DNA of 64,000 bases from Norana najaformis (Eukaryota; Annelida; Clitellata; Crassiclitellata; Hormogastridae), in NCBI GenBank assembly GCA_964023275.1, contig OZ029915.1, positions 39,496,238-39,560,237 on the forward strand, written 5' to 3'. Positions 1 through 12,059 of this stretch are shown here, piece by piece. The translations under genes were made by a program, and so were the position numbers. Below the pieces are notes generated by a model. That model was not told the DNA's origin and searched no databases. It was given only the letters and a program-made list of their open reading frames with translations. Position 1 is the first letter of the stretch; each line of letters begins with the position of its first letter.

Positions 1-150
1 TAACGCGGAGAGTGCGGGTTCGAAGCTCCCAAGACGGTTACTGTGTAGAGACCTTGAGCAAGTCCTTCACTCACAATTGCTCGGCGCCATCGGTTAATGC
101 TAAGCCATTAGATAGTGGCGCCCAATAAATGCAGAAATAATAAGAAAGAG
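1..150 (+). repeat. tRNA-derived SINE, 5'-truncated by window edge
   Basis: A B-box-like GGTTCGAAGCTC lies near base 17, followed by a block reading ACTGTGTAGAGACCTTGAGC and a 3' end with a GGCGCCCAATAAATGCAG motif and an AATAATAA tail. The same order occurs in a fuller copy at 44843-45080, where the A box and a long (TAA)n tail are present, so this is the 3' part of a copy cut by the window start. Confidence 0.75.
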
Positions 151-695
151 TTCGGCTCGAGGTCAAGATCCAGGAGTCAGACCGGTGCGTTTACTTAATC
201 AGGGTCTGAGCGGGTTCCCTCTTCTTCAGATTCGGGCCCGGCTCAATGCTACTGCATACTTCACAATAGAAAAGTTTTACAAAGCGCTATATCAAGTGTC
301 TTAATTCATGCATACATTCATATATTCCTACGTTCACACATACTCTTCAAGTGGTAATGATCGTTATCTACCCTCTGCTCCTTGTGTTGCCTTCCTTCTG
401 CTTTGATATCCATAAAAGCTGAAAAAAATTTAGTTTTATTTTGAAAGGCGATTATTTACCGTAAAAGCTGCTTAACATGATCATAAAAAAGAGCTTAAGA
501 CGCAACTTAAGAGAGTACTTTACATTTACATTTGCTAGTGGTGGTGGTGGTGATGGTGGTGATGGTGATGATGATGATGATGATGACGACGATGACGATG
601 ATACAATTGTTATTTATTTAGGAAAGACCAGAAGAAAACAACGAACTGAGGAAAGGAGGGGCGGTGGCAGAAGCGGCGTCTGAACCTACCAATCA
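151..695. other. 5' flank of the Sox gene; no gene seen
   Basis: No convincing coding exon. Bases 541-602 are a GGT/GAT trinucleotide run that produces a spurious Gly/Asp-rich reading frame. A stop codon in the Sox frame (681-683) lies just before the Sox start codon. I see no clear TATA box or initiator. Confidence 0.5.
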
Positions 696-2165
696 ATGGA
701 CCTTGGAAAACCCCGCCAGAGGGCGAACCACAGATGCGAGTCACCCCGTCACCTCCTCTCCCGGCCCTCCCATACCAACGCAGCAGAACCGCCTTTGAGC
801 CCTGGGGGGCTGCCGGTATTCGGGTCGGCGAAGGTCAGCCTCGACTCGCGCACTCCCTACACCGACGCGACCAGGACCAGACCGGAAGTGACGACATCAC
901 AACGCCGAGATCACATCCGGCGACCGATGAACGCCTTCATGGTCTGGTCTCAGATCGAGCGGCGCAAGGTCCTGCGGCAGCAACCGGAACTACATAACGC
1001 GGACATCAGTCGTCGCTTGGGCGCCAGGTGGCAGCAGCTGACCAGCGCCGAACGACGGCCGTTCGTCGAAGAAGCCGCTCAGCTGCGCAAGCTGCACACT
1101 ATCGAGTTCCCCGACTACAAGTATAGGCCGCGCAAGAAGACGAGGCACTCGCAGAGGCAGCAACGCAGTCCATCGCTTCCGCATCCGAAGCATCCGGTCG
1201 TCACGGAGAGGATCAACGTCAGGCGCAGCAACAGCTCCAGCCAACGAGCATCCATCCAACCACTTCCCCTCTCTCCCGCACCCCCTTCGCATGAACACTG
1301 CTTTCGCCGACGCTACAGTCTGCGTGCATCGAAGAAGAAGAAGTCGACGGAAGAGGAACTGGAAGAGGAGGAGGAGGAGCAGGTGCAGGAGCAGGAGCAG
1401 AGGGAGGAGGAGGAACAGGAGGAAGCGGGGAACAGCATCGGAAACACCTGCTCCTCATACTCCTTGCCTTCTCACAGCGCTGCTGCTGCTGGTGATAATC
1501 TTGGTGGCAAGGCACTTAGCAATCGTCTCCGCCGCCACCACTATACTGCGCCTGCGCTGATCGGCCGAGGCCGGCGCCTGACTGGCGTGCACTATGCCCC
1601 TCTGTCTGAGGGCACCTTCAGCACCATGGACGGCGTCGCTGCTCGGAGCCACAACCTTCCGCCGACTCCAGACAGCATCGGCTTCTATACAGACAACGCC
1701 TTCCGAAGCATAGTGAACGACGACGACGATGAATCAGAAGAAGAAGCAGCAGAAGAAGAATCGAACCCCACACCCTCTGCTCAGAACACGACAATTAAAC
1801 CAATCGCGACTGCCAAACTGCGTGAGATCTCGTTCAGGGACTTCTGCTTCTCACCACAACCAGTGACTGAAAGGCCGTTGGCGAAGGCTGACAACACCAC
1901 GCGATTCCAGGTCATTGGAACGGATTCCAGTCCTGTTCTGATACTGCGGAACGAACCCCGAAGGTGGCGGATGGAATCGACCATACCGGAAATGGCGGAC
2001 GAGAGCCACGTTCTGCCATTTTGCTGCACGGCGTCTTCCGGCGATCTAGCTTCCGGTCTTGAGCCATGCGCCGACTACCTGACACCGGAAGTTGCGGCGA
2101 TGGTTAAGGACGACTGGCTTCATACGAATCTCGCGAACTTCGACGAAGCGGGTTTCTACGGCTGA
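696..2165 (+). CDS. SoxC-like: SoxC-like HMG-box transcription factor
   Basis: A 489-residue uninterrupted reading frame. Residues about 72-148 form a Sox-type HMG box, which binds the minor groove of AACAAT-like sites and bends DNA in the nucleus; the diagnostic RPMNAFMVW is at 76-84 and [10 protein letters not shown] ends the box. The SQIERRK stretch and the RKLH..E.PDYKYRP end are typical of group C (Sox4/11/12, Drosophila Sox14). After the box come a basic, Ser/Pro-rich region, a Lys/Glu-rich run (about 214-250), a second acidic run (about 343-357) and a C-terminal [13 protein letters not shown] motif resembling the short SoxC transactivation end. The absence of introns is also usual for SoxC. 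An in-frame TGA 12 bases upstream of the ATG supports this start. The box is divergent (Arg/Gln replace several usual Lys), so a lineage-specific duplicate is possible. No neighbouring gene suggests a partner. Confidence 0.88.
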   Translation: MDLGKPRQRANHRCESPRHLLSRPSHTNAAEPPLSPGGLPVFGSAKVSLDSRTPYTDATRTRPEVTTSQRRDHIRRPMNAFMVWSQIERRKVLRQQPELHNADISRRLGARWQQLTSAERRPFVEEAAQLRKLHTIEFPDYKYRPRKKTRHSQRQQRSPSLPHPKHPVVTERINVRRSNSSSQRASIQPLPLSPAPPSHEHCFRRRYSLRASKKKKSTEEELEEEEEEQVQEQEQREEEEQEEAGNSIGNTCSSYSLPSHSAAAAGDNLGGKALSNRLRRHHYTAPALIGRGRRLTGVHYAPLSEGTFSTMDGVAARSHNLPPTPDSIGFYTDNAFRSIVNDDDDESEEEAAEEESNPTPSAQNTTIKPIATAKLREISFRDFCFSPQPVTERPLAKADNTTRFQVIGTDSSPVLILRNEPRRWRMESTIPEMADESHVLPFCCTASSGDLASGLEPCADYLTPEVAAMVKDDWLHTNLANFDEAGFYG

Positions 2166-2704
2166 AGCGCCGAAAAGACGGCTAACTGAAGAATGAATGA
2201 ATGAGTGCATGAAAGGAAGAAAGAAAGATACAAAGAATGAACGAATGAATGAACGAAAGTAACAAAGAAAGAATTTATTACTTAACTAATTAATTATTAA
2301 TGATAATCTAAAACCTGTTGCCATTTGGTTCTTTGTACTATTAAGCATGCCCTTTACTCGGGGTTGCAGCTAGATCTCTTATGTATGTCACAATTAAGTC
2401 CAGTGACTATCGAAGGTTTTATCTGCGTCTGGTCCAGAATTCAGTGCACAGAAGGACTGAGACTGCGGAAGTTTATGTAAATGTTACACGGTTTAGCGGA
2501 AGTGCATTTCGAAAGCTATAAAGTCGCTGCCAACGAACGGACTTCCGGTGCCACTCAGGAGATCGAATCTCGTTAAAAAAGATACATATCTTATCAGTGT
2601 ATCTCCTACTGTATCGTTTCCGTCGAAATGTTAGTACTAGTTTGATATTTGTACAGTCTTATCACTACACTAGTTACGTGCATAGCTGATGAGGTATGCG
2701 AACG
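2166..2704. other. 3' flank of Sox gene; no gene seen
   Basis: Starts with a GAAT/GAAA-rich stretch just after the stop, then AT-rich unique-looking sequence. I see no coding exon and no strong AATAAA signal close to the stop. Confidence 0.4.
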
Positions 2705-2706
2705 GG

Positions 2707-2776
2707 GGCCTCGTCTTGTGAATACAACGCTGGCAGATGCGGTGAAGTTAAGCACTGCGAGCCCGGTTAGTACTTT
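2707..2776 (+). repeat. 5S rRNA-derived SINE head (remnant)
   Basis: Bases about 2741-2776 read GTGAAGTTAAGCACTGCGAGCCCGGTTAGTACTTT, quoted here as GTGAAGTTAAGC, then GAGCCCGGTTAGTACTT. This matches the internal-promoter half of eukaryotic 5S rRNA (GAAGTTAAGC...GAGCCCGGTTAGTACTT). The 5' half is degenerate and the 3' half is lost, so it is not a functional 5S gene. It fits a SINE3-type head or a retroposed 5S fragment. Confidence 0.7.
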
Positions 2777-2849
2777 GCCATAAATGGCATGTTAGGTCAT
2801 GTGGGTCACTCGTACTATCATCATGTCGGTGTCGTTAAGTCGTAATCGT

Positions 2850-3095
2850 AAACTGGAGATTTCTACAGAGCCCGAAGAAAGCTAAAGTCGCAGGAACCAG
2901 CTTATTCCCAGGCGCTCAGTCAAAACGAAATCGATACGCAGGATGAGTCAGATTTGGTTCCAGGTCAAGATCCAAGGGTCAGGGAGGCAGACGGTCAGAC
3001 AGCTACGGTGGACGGTATTTGGAATTGGAATGGTAAGATAGACGAGGGTAGAGAAGGAATCAGGATAGATTGTGGAAGAGGAGTATTAAAATGAG
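2850..3095 (-). repeat. SINE body copy (family C)
   Basis: Shares ordered blocks with 12100-12395: GATTTCTACAG, AAGCTAA.GTCGC.GGAACC, AGCTTATTC.CAGGC, then a (GGT/AGT)CAAGAT...CAGTCAG block and GGTGGA.GGT.TTTGGAATT. The copy at 12060-13480 has its tRNA-like head on the right, which gives the minus-strand orientation. Confidence 0.65.
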
Positions 3096-3530
3096 TACCT
3101 GCGCAAGTTATGAGTTGTTAAACAAGCCGTCCTATCGCTGATTAGCTGTGCTCGTTTTCGCACCTCAGCTGAATAACCATAGTGGAATGACGCACGATGC
3201 ATAGAAATTTCCGAGGAAGGAAAACAAAAGGAACACCTATTTTAGGAAGAACAATTCGAGGACAAAATTGATGTTAGAAAGACAACGTCGAAGAGAACAG
3301 TTTGAAAAGTCTTGAAGAAATGCACCATGTGGCCTTCTGGGGTATACACGTCCCTGACCGCAGCAGTCCAACATGAACATTAAGCTTCCTGACGTGCTCT
3401 GGTTCTCATATACGGGCCCTTGATGGATGGCAGGGAAAAGTCAGTAAAAGTATGGTAAGGTAAACCATACAATGTCGGCAAACGCTACAAAACAACTAAT
3501 ACCACAAGGGATGGCGGAATGAGTTGGCTC
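3096..3530. other. no gene seen
   Basis: Mixed-composition intergenic DNA without a supportable exon, RNA gene or obvious repeat boundary. Confidence 0.35.
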
Positions 3531-3534
3531 AGGT

Positions 3535-3640
3535 GGCCTAGTATTTAATGGAAGACACCAAACCAATAGCTGACTTAGCTACCTCGACGTTGATTAATTT
3601 CGATGTCTGCCAGCGTCGTATCCACAACGCCATGCTACCA
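3535..3640 (-). repeat. 5S rRNA-derived remnant, reverse orientation
   Basis: CTCGACGTTGATTAATTTCG (3583-3602) is a close reverse-complement match to the 5S rRNA internal segment (CCCGACGTTGCTTAACTTCG in reverse). It is followed by a CAGCGTCGTATCCA motif shared with the similar remnant at 59780-59895. Degenerate and not a functional 5S gene. Confidence 0.55.
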
Positions 3641-4690
3641 CCGCTTTACTCTTTAAGTCTTTTAATCGAATACATATGAAATAATTAAATTAATCGGAAT
3701 TCAGGACCTAGTGAAGGGGCCGGATGTGTCATTATTGAATTTGGTCATGGGTTTATTCAAATCCACTGAACAGGTTTTCTTGGGAAACGCTGCAGTTCAT
3801 TTGCTCCAACCTCCAGCCGAGCTAAATATAGCGGCCGCCGAAAGTTTTTGTTTTCGCACGAAATAATGCAAGCGTCTACTTGCTTAATGAATGCACTAGA
3901 CGGACATTTGGCATTCAAGAAGTTTCTATCTCGGAATAGAAGTTAATCGTCTATCCACCTGCTTTCTAGACGGGCTAGAGGCAGAGGAATGGCTGCAAAG
4001 AGTGAAAGAATGGCGAGCGACAGAGTGAAGGTAACTGAAAGGAAAATGACAGAAGGACACGAAGGGAATGGAAACATTTCTGTCACTTAGGCGGCTACAC
4101 TTCGTATCAGCTGAAGCCATGTGCTATAGCTTACAGCTTTTGCCGCACGAGCTAAGTTCGAATCTCATGTAGGCCTAGTCATGGTGACACCATGCCTCCG
4201 TAACTAGAGTCGTTCCATATTAACGACCTGGCTTCGAATACAGGCTCTTCATGTGAAATCGACATAGTATGTATGTGTGCATGTATGCAAGTGTAGCGGT
4301 CTCGGTCTGGGCGTAACTTTGAGGGCTCTGGTGGCTCCAGCCCAGTTCTACGCTCAGAACCACCCGCATCACGGTCCCTTCTACTTCCGTCGTAAATTGG
4401 CCGTTCCATCTTTGCCCACAGCGTCCGTTCTCTAAAAAGAAGGTTCAGTTACATTTCCACTAGCTAATTTTTCTCAACCCTTTCCCTGCTTAAAAAACTA
4501 TTACTGCGCCCGTGTTAGGCTTAATGCGATTAATAGCAGACATGCCACCGGTTGTATTCGATATTTAGATCCGACGAAGGCAAACTATGATGCCTCTTAG
4601 TTACATGATAGTCTGTTGGGGTGTGTCTCGGGCATATTCGCAAATAGCATTGCTTATCATTCATCGGCCGAGTGTAGCGCTCTGACGATA
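3641..4690. other. no gene seen
   Basis: No supportable exon. A short GTTCGAATCTCATG at about 4157-4170 resembles a pol III B box and may be a SINE scrap, but no complete element is delimited. Confidence 0.35.
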
Positions 4691-4694
4691 TACA

Positions 4695-4812
4695 CGCGGC
4701 ATTTGTGTTGCGCACAGACAAACTCCCCACCCCCGACGCGGGCGGTGCCAGTCCCACGCCTGGATATAGGAGGAGAGCGACGCTGATCATCTTTGTTATG
4801 ACACAACGTCGT
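4695..4812. repeat. dispersed repeat copy, paired with 59930-60035
   Basis: The segment GGTGCCAGTCC....CTGGATATAGGAGGAGAGCG followed by GACGCTGATCATCTTTGTTATGACACA recurs at 59957-60018 with only scattered differences. The GCCAGTCC..CCGG.TAAA.(GG)AGG wording resembles 3' regions of some widespread non-LTR elements, but the class is not established here. Confidence 0.6.
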
Positions 4813-5163
4813 TAAACAGAAGCTACTGCATATAGACAGCAAATTTAGCTTAGCAGCAGCAGAACCAGAAGCAGATGAGGAGCGTAATTAGTACTGAGAT
4901 CTAGACACCTCTACAGGTCAACTAGTGCTTTTCCAATTCGAAGTAGACGGCTGTAATGCATCGAGATGTCATGTAATGTAATGCAATCAAAAATTTATAA
5001 AGCGCCACTTCGAGGTAAACTCCTCAGAGATGTTGACTGCATAGCTTTAGTTCCTACGATATCAATGCATTACATTTTTATTAAAAATGTCATCTTTTAA
5101 TATTTTTGTTTTGCACTGTGCAAGCTTATTTAATAAGCTTACGGCAAAACTAAAATATTAAGA
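4813..5163. other. no gene seen
   Basis: AT-rich; contains an AATTTATAAAGCGCC motif at about 4990, one of many copies of the GCGC(T)ATA tail signature in this window. Confidence 0.35.
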
Positions 5164-5170
5164 AACAAGC

Positions 5171-5240
5171 AGTGGCGTAGCTAGAGTCTTCTGCGCCTGG
5201 GGAAAAGGGACAAAATCTGCGCCCCTACGTCCAAATTCTA
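5171..5240 (+). repeat. possible hAT-type MITE end
   Basis: CAGTGGCGTAGCTAGAG has the CAGTGGCGTAgCTAG form common at termini of hAT-like miniature elements. It is followed by a short GCGCC-rich stretch. I did not find the opposite terminus, so the boundary is unsupported. Confidence 0.35.
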
Positions 5241-5914
5241 ATTTAAGTTTGGCAAAATAAGAGTCTAATTTATTAGTTTCCTTCTTAATTTGCACTCCCC
5301 ACCTTAGCCCTGCACCCGGAGACAACTGTCCCCTCAATTCGCATATACATGTATATGGCATGGATGGAAGAGGTTCTATACAAGTCTGTCGTATTAGTAA
5401 AGGGTGCAGGTGCTACAAATGCATAGGATACAGTAGACAAACAGGAAGTTGGCACGTCAGTGGCACAGCCGATTAAAAGGTTATCGGGAAGACGTCCTGT
5501 ATCAGTGAGTTTTACAGAAAAACATTTTCTGTGCAAAGTAAAGACTAAATTTAAAGTAGGACTAAACTACCCATGATATAGGCCTGGCAGACGTGGTCCA
5601 ATCAAAGATCAAGAAAAAGGTGAAACAAAATCTGAGAGAGGACTAAAACTAGAACGTCAACATTTTTGACTATTTTACATATGCCACCTCCTTCTGCATC
5701 ACCCTATGGCCCTCCACTCCGCATCCACCAGTGGTTCTCTACTCTCTGAGCGGTAGCGAAAACAGGATGATGCAAGCTGAATCGAAAAAGGCTTTCCAGA
5801 CTAAAGTAGCCCCTAGACCTGATATTGCCGACTTCGATACAGCATTAACTCAGCCAATCGGGCATGCAGACCTATAAATACAATGGTCGGATGCTTAACG
5901 ATCGTCAATCCAGA
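5241..5914. other. no gene seen
   Basis: Short open frames here show no family resemblance or splice context. Confidence 0.35.
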
Positions 5915-6085
5915 GTTAGCCGGATTGGTCGCCTGGATCCGCAAACGGTTGGAAAAGAATCTCACCCATAAAATATAGCGAGGGTATAAGGTCTTTATAG
6001 AAATCGCTTACATACTTAAGAGCGGCTCAATACTTCACGCCTTAAATTGGCGGCAGCGGTCCGGGCAGCTTAACATGCCCTACAT
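5915..6085 (-). repeat. dispersed repeat copy, possible LTR/PBS remnant (pair of 25190-25405)
   Basis: TAGCCGGATTGGT.....CTGGATCCGC.AACGG..GGA.AAGAATCTCAC is shared in the same order with 25192-25235. The shared region continues through a GAGGGTAT.A.GTCTTTA block and a CTTCACGCCTT block. On the minus strand the junction TTGGCGGATCCAGGA in the longer copy could be a primer-binding site next to an LTR end. Confidence 0.6.
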
Positions 6086-6500
6086 ATGACGTTGCTGTTG
6101 GGATGCCATAATTTCTGAACTAAGCAAGGTAGAATCAACCACATTCTTTGAGTGCTTGTTAAATCTTCAGACTAATGTGCAAACATGTTACAGCACCGCA
6201 GTACAACTGGCTCAGTAATGAATTACAAGTGTAATTGAATTACGGAGCTGATCAATTCGAAAACCATTGTACAATTCTACAATACGACCTACAACACAAC
6301 TGATCCAAAAATGGACTGAGATTTCACATGATGCACCAGCATGCAAAGTTGACAGCAGTTTCTGAGGTTATGTACTTCTTAATAAATAAGATGGCAAATT
6401 AATTATGCAGGTGTATGTTTACATATACAGCACCTTTTCAGAAGCTTAGAAAATCACTGAATTCTTAAGCACTTGTCTAAAGCACTGAATTCTTGAGCAT
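6086..6500. other. no gene seen
   Basis: AT-rich and unremarkable, except for a short repeated CACTGAATTCTT(A/G)AGCA pair near 6455-6500. Confidence 0.35.
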
Positions 6501-7680
6501 TTTCAACTGTACTTCTTAAGAATTACCCTTGTTCTCTGCTTTAACCCAAGCAGATGCCATCGTACCTGGCTTTAAAACTAATAACCACATAAAGCACAAT
6601 ATACACATGAAACTCAAATACTCGATTACATATAAAGCATCTTTTCTGAATAACAGGAATATCTTTCATAATAGTATTGCTCAACTGAAAGACAGTTCTG
6701 AGTCAAAATAATAACCACAAAAAACTGTATTATGTAAACAGCTTTTCACTACTGAACTTACAATAACACTGAACTCACAACATCTGCACCGTATCTTAAC
6801 TATTCAGAGTCGTGAAAACAGATTTACCGAGAATACAGAACCAAGATCCCTGCATTTAAATGCACAGGGAGAAAACTCACATGATAACCTATACACTGTG
6901 AAAGTTGGCAGTTTAACACAACGTAAAATTATTGCAAAACTCCCACAAGACATGATGTACAAACTGGGCAAACAGAGAACAAAATGCTGAAATAATGCTA
7001 TCTACAGCACAAAATGTTCAAGCGACAAAGCTGCACTACAACAACTGCACATATGCTATCCATTCAGCTATACTTCTTATGCACTACACTTGTTCTTTGC
7101 TTTTATCCAGCAGATGCCATCATATCTGACTTTAAAGCTGAAAGACAAGAGTCCAAATAATAACCACAAGACGCACAACATATGCACAAAAAACCACATA
7201 AAGCACAACATAATTATACATGAATGCAAATACATGATTATACTTAGAGCACCTATTCAGAATACCTGGAATATCTTGCAGAATAGTAATGGCTTTAAAT
7301 AGTTCAACTGAAAGACAGTTCTGAGTCAAAATAATAGTCACAAAAAACACAAAATACTGTATTATGCAAACAGCTTTTCACTACTGAACTTACGATAACA
7401 CTTAACTCACAACATCTGCACTGTATCTCACCTATTCAGAGTCGTGAAAATACATTTACCAAAATACAGAACTAAGATCTCTGCATTTAAATGCACAGGG
7501 GGAAACTCACATGGTAACGTACATACAGAAAAAAGCCAGCAGTCCGACATAGCCTAAAATTTATGCAAAATCCCAAAACACATGGTAATGTCTTGGAAAT
7601 GAATCTACAACATCAAATATTTTAGTGACAAAGCCAAAGCTGCACTACAACTGCACACGTGCTATCCATTGAAATATAAA
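6500..7680. repeat. tandem duplication, two copies of about 570 bp
   Basis: Copy 1 (about 6500-7072) and copy 2 (about 7073-7680) share ordered blocks: CTTGTTCT.TGCTTT...CAGCAGATGCCATC, CACATAAAGCACAA, CAACTGAAAGACAGTTCTGAG, CAGCTTTTCACTACTGAACT, CTATTCAGAGTCGTGAAAA and CTGCATTTAAATGCACAGGG, and both end in GCTGCACTACAA.....GCTATCCATT. Divergence is moderate with several indels. It lies just downstream (in minus-strand sense) of the p97-like tail exon, so it could be its 3' untranslated or flanking sequence. Confidence 0.8.
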
Positions 7681-8149
7681 AGGCAAAAGTGGGAGCAGTA
7701 GAAAACAAAAGGCACGGCCGGGTCAGAAATTGTTTGGAGACATACTAGGGTGCAAACTACTCAAATGGAGTATGATCAAATATGCTCAAATGTAATACAT
7801 AAGCTAGACAGACTCTAATGGAAAAGATGGGACCATAAAACTCTAGAACATGAAGATTTTAAATAAAAATGGACGTCTGTACTACTGAAATTAAATGTGT
7901 AGTGCATAAATACAAAAATGAAAACACAGGACTTACCAAGTATACACAAGTACAAATGCAAGTTCACAGTAGAGCATCAGAGAAACAGATGCTACTGTTG
8001 TCAAACAAAAGTTTACACCATTCAAAACAAAGAAAATTTTAATATAAGGAGAAATCAATCTGAGTGAAATCACTTACTCTTGTACATGGTTATAATACAT
8101 CAAAGTGTAAAAATACATATCATGAAATGCGTCAGCTTTCATAAAGTTG
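7681..8149. other. region 3' of the p97-like tail exon; no gene seen
   Basis: No open frame of interest. An ATTAAA on the minus strand near 8036-8042 could be a weak polyadenylation signal for the gene ending at 8150; this is inference only. Confidence 0.35.
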
Positions 8150-8462
8150 TTAGAAAGACCCAAACAGGTCTTGTTTATTACACTTGTGTGCCTGCTTCTC
8201 TGGTTCTAGCTGTAGGTCTCCATCCTCCCCTGCACTGCAAGGATGTTTACAGATGCTACTGGGATGTTCACCAGAGCCACCATCCTGTCCCTCACACAGA
8301 GGCTGACCATCTGGTAACACATTACATTTCTGCACTGGCTTCTCCGATTCTAGCTGTAGGTCTTCATCCTCCCCTGCACTGTGAGGATGTCGACCGCTGC
8401 TGCTGGGTTGTTCACCAGAGTCACCATCCTGTCCCTCACACAGAGGCTGACCATCTGGTAAT
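8150..8462 (-). CDS. p97/VCP-like gene, last exon: repeated novel C-terminal tail
   Basis: Terminal exon of the minus-strand p97-like locus. An acceptor (CTTTTAG) ends at 8463, and the first base completes a Gly codon begun by the preceding exon (phase 2), so the reading frame joins without a break. The exon encodes about 103 residues ending KQDLFGSF. It consists of two 48-residue units, each beginning LPDGQPLCEGQDG and continuing through GEDxDLQLExEK to KCN, which differ at about a dozen positions (a 144-bp internal duplication). The units are acidic and Ser/Gly-rich with conserved Cys residues. Ordinary p97 ends in a short disordered tail with an HbYX-like motif that binds PUB/PUL cofactors; that motif is not seen here. 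I recognise no family for the tail. The exon could be a recruited, LINE-associated sequence, or part of a non-functional transcript. Confidence 0.6.
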
Positions 8463-8491
8463 CTAAAAGTAAAGCCCAAACTTGATATCAC

Positions 8492-8965
8492 TGTCACACA
8501 TCATCATCTGAACTCTGCTGCTCGTCTCACTGGGGTTATTCCCAGATTTGGTCACATCTCGTCCTATATTCGAGACAATCTTCACTGGCTCCCCATTCAT
8601 CAGCGTGTTCACTTCAAGATCCTCTCCTATGCGCAACTGTGTTTCTGGCTCAGCTCCCCTTTACCTCACTGACTGCTGCACTTTTCTTTCCTTGTTGCCA
8701 TGCCGTAGCCTAATCCGTTTGGCCACCCAGGGCCTTCTGTTTGTCTCTCGCATGGGAACTACTGTGGCCCGGTCCAGAAGCTTATCCTACATTGGTCCCA
8801 CCTGGCGGAACATGTCTCTCTCTTGAACTGTGACTTGAGCTCCTCTCTCCCCTTTTTGGGTTCTGCAAGCACCTGAAGACTGTACTGTTTAACACTGATT
8901 TTACTTGTACAGGTCGGGAGTGCCCCTGTTGAGGTTATCCTCTAAAACGCACTTTACAAATACTG
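8492..8965 (+). mobile_element. CR1/L2-like LINE 3' fragment inside an intron
   Basis: The plus-strand frame reads AARLTGVIPRFGHIS...RDNLHWLPIHQRVHFKI up to a stop after LSSPLPH. This is the post-RT C-terminal domain typical of CR1/L2-clade ORF2 (LHWLPV..RI.FKI). A closely related sequence is present on the minus strand at 12396-12830 (AARLIGGISMFGHVS...). Bases about 8950-8965 (ACTTTACAAATAC) look like the short 3' terminus of such elements. It fills 474 of the 544 bases of the intron between the p97-like exons at 9007-9170 and 8150-8462. Confidence 0.8.
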
Positions 8966-9005
8966 GAAGGTTAGATTCTCTAGATAGCAGCATAACTCAG
9001 GCTCA

Positions 9006-10044
<1,039 letters not shown>

Positions 10045-10206
10045 CATTTTATCAGCACCACATTTCTCGCAGAAGCATCCGTTCCCCTGAAGCCCAACTC
10101 CAATTGCATCAGCAAATGCCAGCGTGTAAGCACCCCGGTACATTTCGGTCAGCTCATTACAACTGATGCCATGCGTTGCTTTGACCAAATAGTCAAGATC
10201 AACATC
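10045..10206 (-). CDS. p97/VCP-like gene, exon for D2 small (lid) domain
   Basis: A 162-nt exon, phase 0 at both ends, with acceptor TGTATAG and donor ATG|GTAAGT. It encodes DVDLDYLVKATHGISCNELTEMYRGAY and then AFADAIG. In p97 the same place reads DVDL..LAK.T.GFSGADLTEICQRACKLAI..AI, the helical small domain that follows the D2 ATPase core. The GFSGADL sensor-2 region is altered to GISCNEL. After the lid, the usual Arg/Glu-rich linker is replaced by a Cys-rich GCFCEKCGADKM segment with three Cys in six residues, which might bind metal but has no precedent I know in p97. The preceding exon (arginine fingers and strand 5 of D2) is not found intact; a weak minus-strand remnant reading QYSLYIPLDE lies near 10450-10480. 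Confidence 0.75.
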
Positions 10207-10913
10207 CTATACATAGTGAATCCAGTTCAATGAATGCAAATAAAATGAAGACAAAAATAGCAAATGATAGGAAAAAAGCAAATGACAGACTTCAGGTAGT
10301 TGTACCATCATTGAACGCGATATCACTAGGCCTCGTATACAAAACTACTGAACAATGCCACAGATATAAGATTGCTGGAAAGCTTGGCCAATACACTACT
10401 TAGCTTCTTACCGGCTTCATAACCTCTTACTACCTTTATAACCCATCAACTCGTCAAGGGGAATATACAGGGAATACTGATGTAACATTTCACTGCATGA
10501 TCTCACAAAATCTTTTGCGATTTTGTTTCGACACAATTTTTGTCTTTGTTTAATGTCAGCAGCCAGTTGTTGACTCGCCATCTGTGTCATTTTGGCGCAT
10601 TTTCATCTTAATGCAGACTTTGCTCGATAATTTCTAACACATTTGGACATTAGCTGTAGCTAAGCTTGCATGTCAGTATTAATCTTCTTTCTGCTTCAGA
10701 ATTTGAACATTTTGGATGGTGCTTTCTATGCATGTCATCCTGATGTAAGTGACTAGGTATGGGCTTCCTGGTGTTCAGTCTAGCCTCAAGTCTACAGATT
10801 TAAGTATGCCGTAGTTTTGTGCAAGCACAGTTTGCAGCCAACTGCTTAACGATATGTTGAAAATCATTAGTGGTATTCCTTATATTACAAGGACAGATTG
10901 TTTTGTTTTGTAG
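10207..10913. other. region between oppositely oriented p97-like exons
   Basis: No intact exon. On the minus strand near 10450-10480 the frame QYSLYIPLDE vaguely matches the D2 segment DQLIYIPLPDE of p97 with a short deletion. One inversion breakpoint must lie between 10207 and 10913 if the locus was once collinear. Confidence 0.4.
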
Positions 10914-11691
<778 letters not shown>

Positions 11692-11870
11692 GTGTCTTGT
11701 TTTTCCCCATGTATCGTGTATTTTCATGAGTTGGACTTGATTGTTACGTCACGCCGTGGGAATGCAGTTGGAGATCCTGATTCGACTGACCGTGTATTTG
11801 ACCAGCTGTTGGCCGAGATTGACAGATTGAGCAAGAAGGAGAATGCGTTCTTAATTGGAGCCACAAACAG
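11692..11870 (+). pseudogene. p97/VCP-like D2 exon (Walker B region), inverted
   Basis: A plus-strand exon of 179 nt from acceptor TGTGTAG to a weak donor CAG|GTTCGG. It encodes SPCIVYFHELD, a variable loop, DRVFDQLLAEID, and ENAFLIGATNR. In p97 D2 this reads APCVLFFDELDSI, DRVINQILTEMDG and NVFIIGATNRPD. The second-last acidic position of Walker B (FFDELD) is His here (YFHELD), replacing an Asp that coordinates magnesium in most AAA proteins. Without splicing the frame ends three codons later (FG, stop). No downstream exon encoding the RPGRLD arginine-finger segment is seen on the plus strand, which argues that this block is detached from a working gene. Confidence 0.8.
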
Positions 11871-12059
11871 GTTCGGTTAAATCTCACAGTGCTGTCTACT
11901 TACGATCATGATTATTGCTGCAATTTAATTCATATCTTTTATGTCATAATAATTTGTGTTATTTTTAATTTACGTTATTTTCGAGTCTTTTCTATGTTCC
12001 TGTGTGTTGCTTATTGAATTCTGCATTTGAAAAGTGCCCAAAAAAGCTCGTTCTTGGGA

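Noticed and set aside
477..683. Gly/Asp-rich 68-residue frame upstream of Sox
   Set aside because: Arises from the GGT/GAT trinucleotide run; no domain or conserved context.
1219..1560. Alternative frames inside the Sox gene (Pro-, Arg- or Ser-rich)
   Set aside because: Shadows of the Glu/Lys-rich Sox coding sequence.
2707..2776. Functional 5S rRNA gene
   Set aside because: Only the internal segment matches; the 5' and 3' thirds and pairing ends are lost.
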